NCBI GenBank assembly: GCA_030272585.1
Contig: BSYQ01000003.1
Span: 1 to 64,000, forward strand
Length of the DNA stretch: 64,000 bases
Reading direction: 5' to 3'
Source of the DNA: Bryopsis sp. KO-2023
Taxonomy: Eukaryota > Chlorophyta > Ulvophyceae > Bryopsidales > Bryopsidaceae
In this document: positions 23,246-35,523 of the stretch, piece by piece
Position numbering within the stretch: the first letter of the stretch is position 1
Layout: each line of letters opens with the position of its first letter
Program-made: the position numbers and the translations under genes
The notes under the pieces: model-generated
What the model was told of the DNA's origin: nothing
Databases searched by the model: none
Seen by the model: the letters and a program-made list of their open reading frames with translations, nothing else

Positions 23246-25513
23246 CGACGCAAACGTCGTAAGCGAAATAGAGTTCGTAGGCGGCGTAGGAAGCTAAGAT
23301 CAAAAGTAGGTGCCTCGAAAAAGGTTTGTACTCACAGCGGAAAACCTGAGGAGCGGACTAGTACACCGCGTGAAGAGAGAACAGAGACACTCTCCACATC
23401 TACCCAATCGGCACATGACAACTGCGATTGGCAAAATGAACAGAAGGAAAGCACACCGGATGAGATGGATGCGCCTCATGCATCCTCTGCATCTCTTCCC
23501 TCTGTTAGTGAATCTGTGGGCTCATTGGAGTCGCAGAGTAGTCTACAGGAGTCCCTGCCTGCAGACGTAGACGATAGTGGGTCAGAAACAACCCAGCAGT
23601 CTACCACAGAGCGAGTTAATGTGGCAGAAGTTCGATCAACTTCGTCCACCAAGGGTGACACATGCCCTCTGTTAAAAATTCAAGAAGTGCCTGTGAGAGG
23701 GTACGAAGTAAAAGCACGGATCAAGACCACGGACCTTTATGCATTCATTGATTGTGGAAGTACAGCAAACTATATCAATGATAAGGTAGCGCGTGATCTC
23801 GGGTTGTCGATTACACCAAGCTCAAAGAGAGCGATGTTGGCAAACGGAGATATCAAAGAACTGGCTGGCAGCTGTAACAACCTCCGAGTTAAAATAGGAG
23901 GGCTGAAATGCAAAATGAAAGCGGATCTGTTCCCAGACCTTGGTTATGACCTAATATTGGGCATGCCTTGGTTGCAGAAAGAAAACCCCCGCATAGACTT
24001 TCAGCAAAATGAGATTTCAGTTTGTAAAAACAGCCAAGTGTTTCATCTCCCGTTGCGTCATCCAACCCAAGAGAGTATTGAACCTGAACGAAAAGTACAG
24101 TCGATACTGCAGAAAGTGCCAGTGACTGAGTGTTCTGCTAAGAGAATGATGCGTCATCTCAAAACAGAGACAGCATTCATGGTTGTAGTGCAAGAGTCTG
24201 AAGATAAAGCTTTAGGCCAACATGAATTGCCTGACGCAATAGAGCGAACACAGCCATTCAACACTGAGGATGAGATTGGCAAACTTATTCGTTCAGACAC
24301 ACCTGCCGAAATTAAAAAGGTGGTAGAAAAACACCGTGGTGTGTTTCCTCGTGATTTACCCCCAGGGATTCCTCCGAAGAGAAAAGGTCATGAGTTTAAG
24401 ATAGACCTGGAGGACCCAACACCTATCCATCGTCCAATATACAAGCTTTCACCAGCAGAGCTGGATGAAGTGAAAGCACAAGTGGACTACCTTCTGGAAC
24501 AGAAGAAAATCAAACCATCCGAGTCCCCTTGGGGCGCGCCAATCCTATTTGTACCGAAAAAGGATGGAGGCTTAAGGATGTGTGTGGATTACAGGTGGAT
24601 TAATAAGGTGACGGTGAAAAACCGGTATCCTTTACCCCTGCCAGAAGAATTGATGGATAGAGTGTTTAAAGCCAAAGTGTTCTCAAAGTTAGATCTGCGA
24701 TCAGGCTACTGGCAATTTCCAGTAAGGCCATCTGATACAGATAAAACAGCGTTCCGAACGAGATACGGTCACTTTGAGTTTTTGGTGGCGCCTTTTGGGC
24801 TAACCAATTGCCCAGCGCAATTCCAAACTCTAGTGCAAGACCTACTCGCAGAGTTCTTAGATGATTTTGTTGTTGTCTTTATTGATGACATACTCATCTT
24901 CTCTGAAAACATGGAACAGCATGCCGAACACTTAGAGAAAGTCCTGTCGCGACTAGCAGAATATCAGCTTTTTGCTAAAGCAAGTAAAAGTGAGCTGGCT
25001 GTCGCAACAGTAGACTATCTGGGCTACCGCATTAGCGGAAGTGGGTTAGAACCACAGGAACAAAAAGTGAAGGCAGTGAAGGAGTGGAAGGAACTACAGA
25101 GTGTTAGCGATGTACGTAGTTTCCTTGGAATGGTTTCATACTACAGGAAATTCATTCCCCAGTTTGCACATGTTGCTGGACCACTCCATGACTTAGTGAA
25201 AAAAGACCATCCCTGGAGATGGGGACAGGTTGAGCGTGGCGCATTCAATGAACTGAAAAAGCGTCTAAGTCAAGCTCCCGTCCTTATTTTTCCAGATGCG
25301 TCACTGCCTTACACTGTGATCACTGATGCGTCGAATGAGGCCATCGGTGCCGTGTTAACACAGGATCACGGAGAGGGGCTACAGCCAATAGCTTATCTCT
25401 CACGTAGATTCAAGCCTGCCGAGCTTAACTATGCACCATACGACAAAGAGTTGTGTGCAATATGTTATGCGATGGTGCAGTGGAGGCATTATCTAGAAGG
25501 TTGTGCGGGTGGA
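23211..25513 (+). pseudogene. pol: pol of A1, truncated in RNase H by element B
   Basis: Polyprotein entered by -1 frameshifting. After the shift comes a strongly basic stretch (GRRKRRKRNRVRRRRKLRSK). An ATG at 23465 also lies in this frame. Domains counted from that ATG: aspartic protease with DCGS near residue 96, reverse transcriptase with FIDD near 472, RNase H start (TDAS) near 618. The frame is lost at 25514 where the B LTR begins; the last native residues are LEGCAGG. Integrase and chromodomain are absent from this side. Confidence 0.93.
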
Positions 25514-25986
25514 TGTAGTGAATCCGCCTGCAGACCGCTATTGTGGGCTGCCGGCTGTGAACTGCAAGCCTGAAACGGCTTGGAGGGAAAGAATAGACGA
25601 CTTGGAAGCGAGACAAAGGGAGTTCAATCCCAAAGTAAGGTTACAAGAACGTTCAAACCCCAAGAACTTATAGAATACCCTAGCAGCCTTGATCCTAACT
25701 GATCATAGGCTGTAACATCAGTCTGCATCAATGCTGCAAGGCATCAGACCTTGCAGTCCTTTCAATCAGAGCCCAGCTCAGCCCCACGGCCGTTCCTGTG
25801 GTGCTGAGCGACCTTCTAGAACATTCTAGCTGCCAGCTCAGTAGTCCACGTACTACTTCACTGCCAGCACACCCTGACTGACTGTATGCTGCCTCAGGGC
25901 AGCCAGCCTCCTACTTAAAGTACTGCAGGACTGTCAGCAAGCCTGCTGACGTACTGCAGGGCTGTCAGAAACCCTGATTCGCTACA
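25514..25986 (-). repeat. 3' LTR of element B
   Basis: 473 bp with ends TGTAG...CTACA, so 5-bp terminal inverted repeats. Directly inside it, on the minus strand, is the purine run GATGGGGAGGAA (25987 onward), the expected polypurine tract. This fixes the orientation. It contains two copies of GTACTGCAGGnCTGTCAG near 25920 and 25955. Confidence 0.88.
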
Positions 25987-26662
25987 TTCCTCCCCATCTG
26001 AACTGCAGTAGCCCCTTACTGCACTTTGACTGAAATAAATCAACCTTTTAGGGAAATTCCATAGCTCAATAAAGATCTGAAAACTCATCATCAAATCAAA
26101 CCCTACTCCCTTGTAGGTCTAATAAAACATCAACAACCAAAAAACCCTGCTGCACACTTGAACTGTTTTCTGCAGCTTCTCACTTCCTTGGCATATAAAA
26201 CACAACTAAGAAATAATGTTATGCCCAAGGTCACAACCCTTGCAAATATAAAAACCTCAATCAGTAGAAAACAAGTCAAATGACTGATCAGCAGTTTTCC
26301 AAAATAAACACTGCTTATCAGCCCACAAAATCCTAGCAATCAGTAAAAATGTCCCATATCAGAATATACTATTAAGCTGCAGCAATAAACCACATTCTGT
26401 TGCAGCTATCAAAAATGTATCTAGTTGGCAAGTTTATTAAGAATCTCTGAAAAATACTCTGCCTGTCCAATAAGCACTCAAGAAAAAGGAACAAAATGAT
26501 ATAACTCCCTCAGAAAATTGTTCTTTTTCAAATTCCACCAAGTCAAGAAATATACCAAGTTTCAATCAGCCTAATATGTTCTGCCTGAACTGGCAGCTCC
26601 CACTGCAAATCACATTTCAATAAAAACCAAACATTCCTTCAAGTGACCTGCAGCAAACTGCA
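25987..26662 (-). other. 3' untranslated region of B
   Basis: About 676 bp of AT-rich sequence between the accessory ORF stop and the 3' LTR. I see no coding frame or structured repeat beyond the polypurine tract at its LTR-proximal end. Confidence 0.6.
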
Positions 26663-27511
26663 CTAGTCACCTGCACCCTGAGAGATCACCTCATCTAGAC
26701 TTCTCTTTTTTGCTGACCCAGATTTCTTAGAAGGTATAACCTCCCACTCAACAATCCGGTGTGGTGCTGCATCACGGTTTGTCTGATTTCTTCCTGCAGT
26801 GCTCTTAGGCAACTCCAATCCTGCAATCCGAAGTGTTGTCATGACTCTTGCTGGAGGAACTGTCAAGCCTGGATGTCTTCTTATCATCCTGCACAGTCCA
26901 CATTCTCCAAACTGAGCAGGTCCTGGACTTGCTGCCTTCAGAGAAATTTGACAGTTTGCCTTCATCCTTCCTTCAGCATCCTGCTGAATAGTGGTATCAT
27001 AGGCATACCACATCCTCAGCCAACATACAGATTTGCAGCAGACCCTGTGCTGACCACAAGGGAATGTATACACTGGTCTGTTGCAGGTCTTGAAACACAG
27101 AGTGCATCCCATGCTTGACTCTGTCAGCCCTTCCACAGGGTTTAGCTGCACTTCTGGCAGTAGCAGTGTCTGATTTGGAAGTATTCTGTCAACAGAATTG
27201 CTGTACCACCCTGCTTCTTCTTCCTTAACATCAGCCACCTTTTTCTTTCCTGCAACTGACTTTCCTTCACACTCCATTACTCTTCCTAAGATCTCATCCG
27301 CATCTGCATCTCTGGGCTGAGTCCCTTGCACCACTTCTGGTATATTTGCTGCCCACTCGCGCCAACAATAATTTTCAGCACGGGCGGCCTGCAACTCAGT
27401 TCTTGCTTTCCGAAGCTGTGCGGACAGATTTGCTGCTGATGCTGCTCTGGAGCTCAACAACTTGAAGGCTTGTTCCACCTGATCCTCGGTCTCTTGAGCG
27501 TGGTCTACCAT
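26663..27511 (-). CDS. Accessory ORF of B: coiled coil plus RING-like Cys/His module
   Basis: A 282-residue sense ORF between pol and the 3' LTR, 60 bp after the pol stop. Residues about 5-65 look like a coiled coil (EQAFKLLSSRAASAANLSAQ onward). The C-terminal half has Cys136-x2-Cys139-x12-Cys152-Gly-x-His155-x-Val-Cys158-x4-Cys163-Trp, then Cys204-x2-Cys207. Spacing resembles a RING finger with one ligand uncertain. A basic, Ser/Lys-rich tail follows. The same order occurs in A2 and E. It is not an envelope, dUTPase or RNase H that I recognise. Function unknown; uninterrupted, so it could be expressed. Confidence 0.8.
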   Translation of the reverse strand: MVDHAQETEDQVEQAFKLLSSRAASAANLSAQLRKARTELQAARAENYCWREWAANIPEVVQGTQPRDADADEILGRVMECEGKSVAGKKKVADVKEEEAGWYSNSVDRILPNQTLLLPEVQLNPVEGLTESSMGCTLCFKTCNRPVYTFPCGQHRVCCKSVCWLRMWYAYDTTIQQDAEGRMKANCQISLKAASPGPAQFGECGLCRMIRRHPGLTVPPARVMTTLRIAGLELPKSTAGRNQTNRDAAPHRIVEWEVIPSKKSGSAKKRSLDEVISQGAGD

Positions 27512-27571
27512 TCCTGCTCACGCGAACGATAAAGAGAAAATAACACTCTCCCTTTTCTTCTTCAGTTTTTT

Positions 27572-29678
27572 TTACTGTGCTTTCCGACTAGGACGTCGCC
27601 TCATCGCGGTCCCTTCACTCCTTTGCTGATAGTCACGTAGTACATCTCGAGCATTCCGCAAATGTTCTGCAGGTTCCCATGTGTCCTCAGACTGATCATA
27701 TCCCTGCCATCGAACAAGGTACTGCTTCCTGCCTCTGACAGTCCTGTCTGCCAGAATTCTGTCCACCTGATATTCCTCTTGACCATCCACAAGTTCAGGT
27801 TCAGGTTGCCACCTGGGTGCCTCCCTTGCTGGAAAGCTGCCCACCTGATCTTCAAATGCAGGTTTGAGCTTGGACACATGAAACACATCATGTATCCTCC
27901 AATGACCTGGCAGTCTCAACCTGACTGCAACTTCAGAGAGCTTCTCAGTGACTTCAAATGGTCCACAGTACTTTGCTGACAACTTTCTGCTCAACACTGC
28001 AGGTAGGGGTAAGTCTTTTGTGGCCAGAAAAACTTTTTCGCCTGGCTCAAAGCCCCCTCCCCGCCTGGTTTCGTCCGCCACCTGGCGTTGACGTGCCTGA
28101 GCAGCAGCAATATTGTGTCTGCATTTTTCCAGATCAGATTGCCAAGTAGTCCACCAATCATCCACTGCTGGGCAGGCTGACACAGCCACAGCACTTGCAG
28201 GAGTCCTTGGGTTCTGCCCATTCATCAAATAGAAGGGGGAGAATCCAGTAGTAGCATTGACACTGGAGTTGTAAGCAAACTCAGCAGCTGCCAAGTGCTG
28301 ATCCCAATCTGTTCCTGCAGGTTCAACATAACTGCGCAGAATTTCCTGCACTGTTCTGTTAGCCCTTTCAGTCTGACCATCTGTCTCAGGATGATAACTG
28401 CTTGACATTGCCAATCTTGTTCCAGCCTTCTTCCAAAGAGACCTCCAAAAATTGCTAGTGAAACGAGTATCCCGATCAGAAACAATTTCTTGAGGTAACC
28501 CAAAGAAACGAACCACATTCTGGAAAAATAAATCTGCTACCCCTGCAGCAGTAACCGTCTGCTTAGTCGGAATAAGTCTGATCATTTTTGTGAACCTATC
28601 CACAACCACCAACAAATAATCTGACCCAGTTCGAGTTCTAGGTAAAGGTCCAACAAAATCAAGTGAAACACTGGTCCACCTGCCATCAGGAACAGGCAGG
28701 GGCTGCAGCTTACCCAAAGGCCTCTGATTAGAAGCCTTGTTCCTCTGACATGAAATGCAATTCCGGACATACTTGTGCACTGACTCAGAGATGTGAGGCC
28801 AGAAATAATGCAGCTGCACCCTGACAAGGGTCTTCCTTCTGCCCAAATGTCCTGCCAATGGGGACTCATGGCAGTCATGCAGTATTTTCTCCCTGAGCCC
28901 ATCTGCTTCAGGAATCCACCATTTCCAAGCATTCCCAATTCTTCTCCAGAGCCTTTGGCCATCCCATTTCACATGTCCAGGTCTGTGTCTTGCAGTGATC
29001 AACTGTTGACACAGTGGATCTTTGGAATAAGCTGTCTGCACCTGTTGCAGGAATCCTTCTTTAACTTCCAGCCTAGCCTGAGCATTCATTTCAGACTTTG
29101 TTTCCTCCACTTGATGTGTGGCCCTGCTCAGAGCATCTGCCACCACATTGTCTCTGCCTGGTCTGTACTTGATCTCGAACTTGAAAGATTGCAGAGTCTC
29201 CATCCATCTTGCTTGCCTCTGCGACAGGTGAGGCTGAGTATGCAAAAACTTGAGGGGTGCATGATCGGTGTGCACCACAAACTCTTGTGCATCCAAATAG
29301 TGTCTCCAGACCTTCAGAGCATGCACAACTGCTAGCAGCTCCTTTTCATGAGTAGCATAGTTGAGTTCTGCAGGTTGCAGCTTCCTGCTTTCAAATGCAA
29401 CTGGCTGCTGACCCTGTCCCTTGTCCTGAGTTAGGACTGCTCCTATTGCATAGTCCGAAGCATCAGTGGTCACTTCAAACTTCAGACTTGGGTCAGGCAC
29501 CAATAGTACTGGTGCAGACATCAATGCCTCCTTGATATCCTGCATGGCTGCAGCTTCTGTCTCAGTCCACTTCCACTCTGCATCCTTTTTGAGTAATGCA
29601 GTCAAAGGCTTGGCTCTGGCAGAGAAGTCCTTCATGAACCTCCTGTAGTAGTTTGCCAGTCCTAGAAAGGACCTGAGA
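27572..29678 (-). CDS. pol: pol of B, 3' part: RNase H, integrase, chromodomain
   Basis: Continues the pol reading frame after the solo LTR (junction [16 protein letters not shown]). RNase H begins at [13 protein letters not shown]. The integrase has a zinc motif H...H...CISC, and catalytic residues in [15 protein letters not shown] and [11 protein letters not shown]-terminal chromodomain ([10 protein letters not shown]...[21 protein letters not shown]) ends about 25 residues before the stop. Chromodomains direct chromovirus integration to particular chromatin. No internal stop is visible; the ORF is broken only by the insertions. Confidence 0.93.
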
Positions 29679-30110
29679 TGTTAGTATTTTCTAGTACTTT
29701 AGCGCTGTACGAGGTAGTTTGGGATAGAGCCGAGGGTGGCTGACGCATGTGGGTTCACGAGTAAGACAGATTAGACCCAGAGTTTGGGGCATGCGTCAGC
29801 GTACTACACTTAGGGGTACTTAAGAGGCCCACTCGTTGTTTTGACATTCACTTTACTTGTAAGAATTCGGGATTCGTGGGATTGGTGTGTTCCCGCTTGT
29901 GTGTGTGTTTGTGTGTGTGTGTGTGTCTAAGTGTTTGCCTGACGCAATCACTTATCCAACCAAGTGCTCTAGTAGCGTTCACAACCGCGCTAGCTAGAGA
30001 GTTGTCTAAACCAACAAACCCCACAAGTATACTTGCGTTAGCCAGCAAGTTATCACGAATCCAACCAACACAGCCAACCACTATTGCGCCACCCACAAGC
30101 TTCACTATCA
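29679..30110 (+). mobile_element. Solo LTR of family A inside B pol
   Basis: 432 bp, TGTTAG...CACTATCA, matching the A-type LTRs. Flanked by a perfect 5-bp TSD TGAGA (29674-29678 and 30111-30115), so it integrated as an A element and later lost its interior by LTR recombination. It splits B pol within RT, just before the RSFLGL motif. Confidence 0.95.
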
Positions 30111-31640
30111 TGAGATCCTTCACTGATGTCAAGGGTGGCCAATCTCTGATAACCTGCACCTTGCTTTGCAACACCTGTACTCCTGCAGCACTTAACTCAT
30201 GCCCCAGAAACTCAACTTGATCTCTGCAGATCTCACACTTTGAAGCTGATGCATATAACTTCTGTTCCCTCAATCTCTGCATCACTTTCCGCAAATGAAC
30301 TTTGTGTTCTGCCCAATCTTTGCTAAAAATCAGGATGTCATCCAAGTAAACGATGCAAAAGACGTCCAGAAAATCATGCAGCACATGATTCATTGTGTTC
30401 ATAAAAGTGGCAGGGGCATTTGTCAGCCCAAAAGGAAGAACAACATACTCATAAAGGGCATACCTGGTGCGGAAGGCCGTTTTCTCACAATCTGCAGGGT
30501 CCAACCGCACCTGATGGTAGCCTGAGCAGAGGTCAATCTTGCTGAAGCAGCGTGCTCCCTGAATCTGATCCAGCAACTCCTCTATCCTTGGAATAGGATA
30601 CCTATTCTTCACCGTTAGTTTGTTAAGTGCCCGAAAATCCACACACATCCTAAGTTTCCCATTTTTCTTAGGAACAAACAAAACCGGCGAACCCCATGGA
30701 GACTTGCTAGGTCTGATGAATCCCTGCTTCAGCAACTCTGCTAACTGCTTTTTCAGCTCTTCTCTTTCTGCAAAACTGGCCCTATAAAGCCCCTTTTTCA
30801 CTGGTTCTGCACCTTCCACCAACTCAATTTTATGATTCACACCCCTGTCAGGAGGTAACTCCTGCGGCAGTTCCTCTTTAAACAAATCCTGAAACTCCTT
30901 TCTGATTTGTTTTTCTAACTCAGCTGCCTCTTTTCCTTCCTCTGACAAGGTTTCTGCAACACTGCCTTTTACTGCATCAGTACTTTCCACATTATTAATC
31001 AAATGTTCTTCTTGAACTTCCCGAAGATTTACCAAATACATCGGCATACCCTTGCGGGCTGCCCGAGCAAACTCTTTGGCGGACATCATATCCAAATCTT
31101 CAGTACTGCAATCCTCTACTCTACCATTCTGCATTCTCAGTTTGACTACTCCCTGAGGTGTCTGCAAAACCAATTTCTTCTTCTGCCAATCTATCATAGG
31201 GTTGTGTTTACTCAGCCAAGACATACCTAACACCAGATCATACCTGCCTAGTGTCACTGCATACATCTTTTCCTCTGAAACAAACCTCCCCATCTTGACA
31301 CTGGCCTGCAGTTCTTTTTCTACCTTCTCTGAAGTCCTGCCATCTGCTAACTGCACTTCAGTAACCACCTCAGAAGCCTTTGCCTGAATGTCATTTTCTA
31401 GCAACCAATCTTTCGAAACAAAATTGTCGGTTGCACCACTATCTAATAAAATTCTTGCAAAACAACCTGCCACAGCCCCTGTGGTCTTCAACAATCCTTG
31501 AGTCCCCCCTTGGACTCCTCTCAACTTCAAAACTGGGGGTTCACTTGAACAAACATTCTTAAGGGAATCTGCACTAAGTTTCCCCTGTTCAAGCTCCTCT
31601 CTCACTGAAAAATCTGATGTGTCTGCCCTCAGATCATCAT
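30111..31640 (-). CDS. pol: pol of B, 5' part: protease and reverse transcriptase
   Basis: Aspartic protease (ILLDSGATDNFVSKDWL, with the second-half motif YDLVLGMSWL) then a full RT palm (SPWGSPVLFVPKKNG, RMCVDFRALNK, FSKIDLCSGYHQ, and the catalytic IVYLDDILIFS). It reads through TSVKDL to the solo LTR junction. At its upstream end the frame crosses the hAT target site: 36384 onward supplies KSTDDD and this segment continues LRADTSDFS. The frame is open throughout. Confidence 0.93.
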
Positions 31641-31651
31641 CAGAGATAGGA

Positions 31652-31985
31652 CTTTACGGTTACGGTACCGTAAACCGTACCGTAACCTCACTCCGGTCAC
31701 TTACGGTTACGGTCACTCCGGTCCGGACCGGAGTGGTTTTCGTGCTCGGAACCGGACCACCGTAAATGTTATCCGTAGTACTACGGCGTCATTACGGCGG
31801 TCCGGAGCATGAAATGACGGATTTACGGTTCGGTTATCACCGTACACCGAAGCATGCCGTAAACTCACCGTAAATCAACAACCGTAGCACCGTAAATCAT
31901 CCACCGTAGCGCCGTAATCACATGACCGTAACACCGTAAACCGCAAACCGGAGTCCGTTCCACCGTAAAGAGGAGTTACGGTGGA
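31652..31985. promoter_or_regulatory. hAT left subterminal repeat region
   Basis: About 330 bp with dozens of CCGTAA, TTACGG and CCGGT/ACCGG words on both strands. Ac-like hAT transposases bind short, dispersed subterminal motifs (AAACGG-type in maize Ac), so these are likely binding sites. The region also supplies the sequence upstream of the transposase start. Confidence 0.7.
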
Positions 31986-32104
31986 AAGTTGTCCCGTCGT
32001 ACGCAACCTCCCTTATAATCTAGCCACTCTCCCATCGCTAGTTTCTCCTTTGGTTTTCTACTGTCTCGCGGTGTGTTTTCGTTTTTTTCCGGAGTGTGTT
32101 CAGT

Positions 32105-35100
32105 ATGTCGGCGACGTCGGATGTTCAGTTGATGGGCGAGGTCAGAAAGGATGCGGGGTTGCGTCCTGTCGACTACGCACCGCTGGCGACCCTGGTGGTG
32201 CAGCTCGACGACGGCTCGTGGGAGGCCTATGTAAAAGGAGAAAAGGGGAAGAAAAAAGAGGACAGGCTGGTCAAGCTGAAGTGTTTGCTGTGCGGACACA
32301 TGTGCTCTTGGTGTAAGTATTTTGTTTTTTTTTTTTTTTTCTTTTTCTGGGTTAATATTTCTGGAGTAGTTTTTTATTTTGGTGTGGATGTCTGCAGCCA
32401 AGGGGTCCTACAGTGGCATCAAGTCCCACTGCTCTGGGAGGCATGGTGTGAAAGACCATGATGTCCTCACCACTGCCAAGGGGTGGATCGATGATGCTGC
32501 GAAGGATGGGAAGGACTTCCCATTAGAAGAATGGACGTCGAAAATGGCAGCAGCAGGCCATTTGAAGCCAGGAAAGGGGGGGAAGTCAAGCGAGGACCCA
32601 TCCGAGACGCTGATATCCAAGTCTCTACACCGGGTAGGTTTGTGATTGCTTGTGATGTTAATGCATGTGTTGTTGTGTTGCTGGATGCTGGAATTTCCAG
32701 CCTGATTTTTGGGGGACTGCATGTGTTGTTGTGTTGCTGGATGCTGGAATTTCCAGCCTGATTTTTGGGGGACTGCATGTGTTGTTGTGTTGCTGGATGC
32801 TGGAATTTCCAGCCTGAATTTTGGGGGACTGCATGTGGTGCTGATGTGCATGTGTGATGTACAGAATGTGCGCTACCAAGCCGGCAGTGCCGGATACAAG
32901 AGGTTCGTCAGGGAAGCGGCAAAGTGGGTGGCGAGGGACTCCCTTCCTTTTGGGACTCCATGCACTCCAGCCTTCCTCGAGTTCGCCAGGGTGCTTGAAC
33001 CCAAATGCCCAAAAGTGGATCCCAAAACCATAAAGCGCGAGATCAGTTCTATCTACAAGAGCGAGATGGAAAGGTTGACGAGGTCCGTCCCATGGAAGGT
33101 AACCGCTTTTACGACCGACCTGTGGAAGAGTAGGACTTCATGTGAATATATAACATTCACATGCAGCTGGGTAGATACAGAGTGGGTTTTGAAGACTAGG
33201 ACATTAGGATCGCATAGGTTAGAGTATACAAGCATAACCGCAGAGGTTCTTTCGGTGGAAATTCCAAAACTGCTTCAGGGGTACTTTGGGGGGTCAGCTC
33301 AGTTAGGAGAATTGAGGCCGACCATAATTTCAGATTGTGAATCGAATATTAGGAAGGCCCTTCAAGAAGAATTAGAATTTGACTGGCTCAGGTGCTCCTT
33401 GCACATGCTCCACAATGTGGTGCAGCTGGGCTTAGGGCATATAGGCGTTATTGGGAGGGTCAATAAACACACGGCCTTACTACTAGAGGCAATAGATGTG
33501 TTGAAAGGGGTAGCAGCCCATGTACGGCGCTCCTCTACTTTTAAAACTAAGTTCAGTCAGGCTCAGGTAGAGATGTGGGAAAGGGGGGAAGGGGGGGAAG
33601 GGGGGGAAGGGGGGGAGGGGGGGGAGGTGGAGTACATGCCGGCGGACCTCGGGGAGGAGGAAAGCGAGGACTCGCTGGAGGATGCACAGGATATGGCGCC
33701 ACAGGTGGATAAACTCTCCTTTATTTTCTGTTGCTTCCATTCACTTCCCTTTTTCTGTGTTGCTGCTTGCTTCTTGTTATAAGTTGAATTTTTTCTGACA
33801 TCTAAATGGCTTGTTTTGGGTGTTGTTTGGCTGCAGGGTCCCACCAGTCAGGATCTTGATGATATTGCTGCAGCTGCTGCTGCTGCTGCTGCTGTGGAAG
33901 ATCTGACATCACAGGTGATTATTGAGTTGTATTTTTTTTTCCAAAATTTTGGTCCGGTTCCGGTTTTTTCCGGTGTTTTACGGTGTTTTACGGTTTTTTA
34001 CGGGTGTTTTACGGGTGTTTTACGGGTTTTTTACGGTTTTTTACGGTTTTTTACGGTTGTTTACGGTGTTTTACGGTGTTTACGGTGTTTTACGGTGTTT
34101 ACGGTTTTTTACGGTTTTTTACGGTCGAACAAATTTTCACTATCATTGACATGTTGTGTTCCAATCGATTTCAATGCATGTCTGTGAGGTGACAAGTGTT
34201 GTGTGATCTGCAGGGAGAGGGCACGGCAGAGACCATGGATGTGGAAGTGGTTGGCCCTTCTCAACAGGCTGGTGGCCCTTCGCAACAGTCTGGTGCACCA
34301 TCATCGCAGCCGGCACCCCCACCAAGAAAACCTAGGGTGCTGCAACTCCCCACGATCGTGAGCACACGGTGGAACAGCACCTTCATCATGCTCCAGAGAG
34401 CCGTGAGGCTCAGGCCAGCAATCGATCGATTGCTAGCTGAGCAACATGGGGAGGGGGATGAGCACCGTGAAATAACACCACGGCAGTGGACGCTGCTGGA
34501 GAGCCTGTTGGAGTTGCTGAAAATTGCGAGGGATGCCACACACCTGTAAGTACAACATTGCAGAAAAAAAACCAAACAAAAAACTTGATTATTGAGAAGA
34601 TGTATGATTTTTCAAGTAGTGTGAACAAAACGACAAAAGAAAAAACAGGGAATAACAAACTGAACTGCAGCCCGTTATTTATCAAGTATTCATTCAATGT
34701 GATGTCTTGTTTTAGATTGGAGGCATCGAAAACAGTGACAAGCGGGAGGGTGGTCCTGACGTTCGCGAGGATCCACAGTTTTTGGAAAGACTGGATCAAA
34801 ACAAATGTGGAGGCCGTGAAGGAGGGGAGATCCCCCCCACCGAACATCCAGGCGCTGTCGCCAATTGTGTATGCCATGGTGGACAAGCTGGAGAAGGAAT
34901 GGAGCGACCCGCAGCTCGGGCTGGCCTGGATGTTGTGCGCTCTTATGGATGTGTCAGTGCGGTGGCGATCCCTCGAAGAAGCGTACCTGTTTTTGCAACT
35001 GCTGCCCGACAACCAAGCTGATTTTCCTGCTCCCCAGGGGATACTCCGGTTTTACCCTGAGAGACTCCTCTTCCACAAGTCCTCCATGCTGAGGCACCTA

Positions 35101-35523
35101 AGGATACTGCTTTCGGATCATGCACGTGATCTGATCGAGAAGGGGGAGATCACCGTCCAAGCCACACAAACCAAAAAAAGAAAAGGGAACATAAGCACAG
35201 TCTTGTGCAGCGATGACAGCGATGACGGTGGTGGTGGGGGTGACAGGACCTTGGCTTTGCATGAAATAGACAGATTTCTGGGTGAGAGACAGAATATGGG
35301 CAAGTGTAGTGAACCCTTGGTGTGGTGGCGGGAAAATAAAAGTCGACTTCCGATAGTTAGTGAGTTGGCTCGTCGGTATCTTGCTGTCCCAAGCAGCTCA
35401 GCTGCTAGTGAGCGTGCGTTTTCAAAACTGGGACACATAGTGCGTTCTAGAAGGTCACGGTTATCCGATGATCACGTCACCGAGCTTTCACTTTTATCGG
35501 GCTGGTGTGAAGAGCGGGGTTGA
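32105..35523 (+). CDS. hAT transposase, six exons, intact
   Basis: Predicted exons: 32105-32312, 32398-32633, 32875-33714, 33837-33914, 34214-34545, 34716-35523, all with GT...AG introns and matching phases, giving 833 residues. A BED zinc finger (CLLCGHMCSW... then SHCSGRH) spans the first intron. The catalytic core lies in exon 3 (TTDLWKSRTSCEY, IISDCESNIRKAL, CSLHMLHNVVQ). The C-terminal hAT dimerisation domain (PLVWWRENKSRLPIVSELAR... through ASERAFSKLGHIVRSRRSRL) is complete. Oddities: a Gly-Glu microsatellite at 33580-33626 and a poly-Ala run in exon 4. It cuts and pastes the element at its terminal repeats. Confidence 0.9.
32662..32829. repeat. 56-bp minisatellite in transposase intron 2
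   Basis: Three head-to-tail copies starting at 32662, 32718 and 32774, plus a partial fourth, almost identical. Each contains the self-complementary GGAATTTCC. They account for most of intron 2 (32634-32874). Confidence 0.92.
33958..34127 (+). repeat. TTTACGG repeat array inside transposase intron 4
   Basis: About 20 copies of TTTTACGG with T/G spacers fill much of intron 4 (33915-34213). The core matches the subterminal words of the same transposon, all in one orientation here. It is within the transcribed region, so it could bind transposase in the gene body. Confidence 0.85.

Larger units (their letters stand above)
18541..25513 (+). mobile_element. Ty3/gypsy element A1, 5' part
   Basis: Plus-strand LTR retrotransposon: 5' LTR, primer-binding site, gag, then pol as far as RNase H, where element B is inserted at 25514. 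Its integrase, accessory ORF and 3' LTR must lie beyond the window if they survive. It is the same family as A2 (45967-56073), with near-identical protein sequence. Three insertions disable it: a foldback element in the LTR, a solo LTR in gag, and B in pol. Confidence 0.93.
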
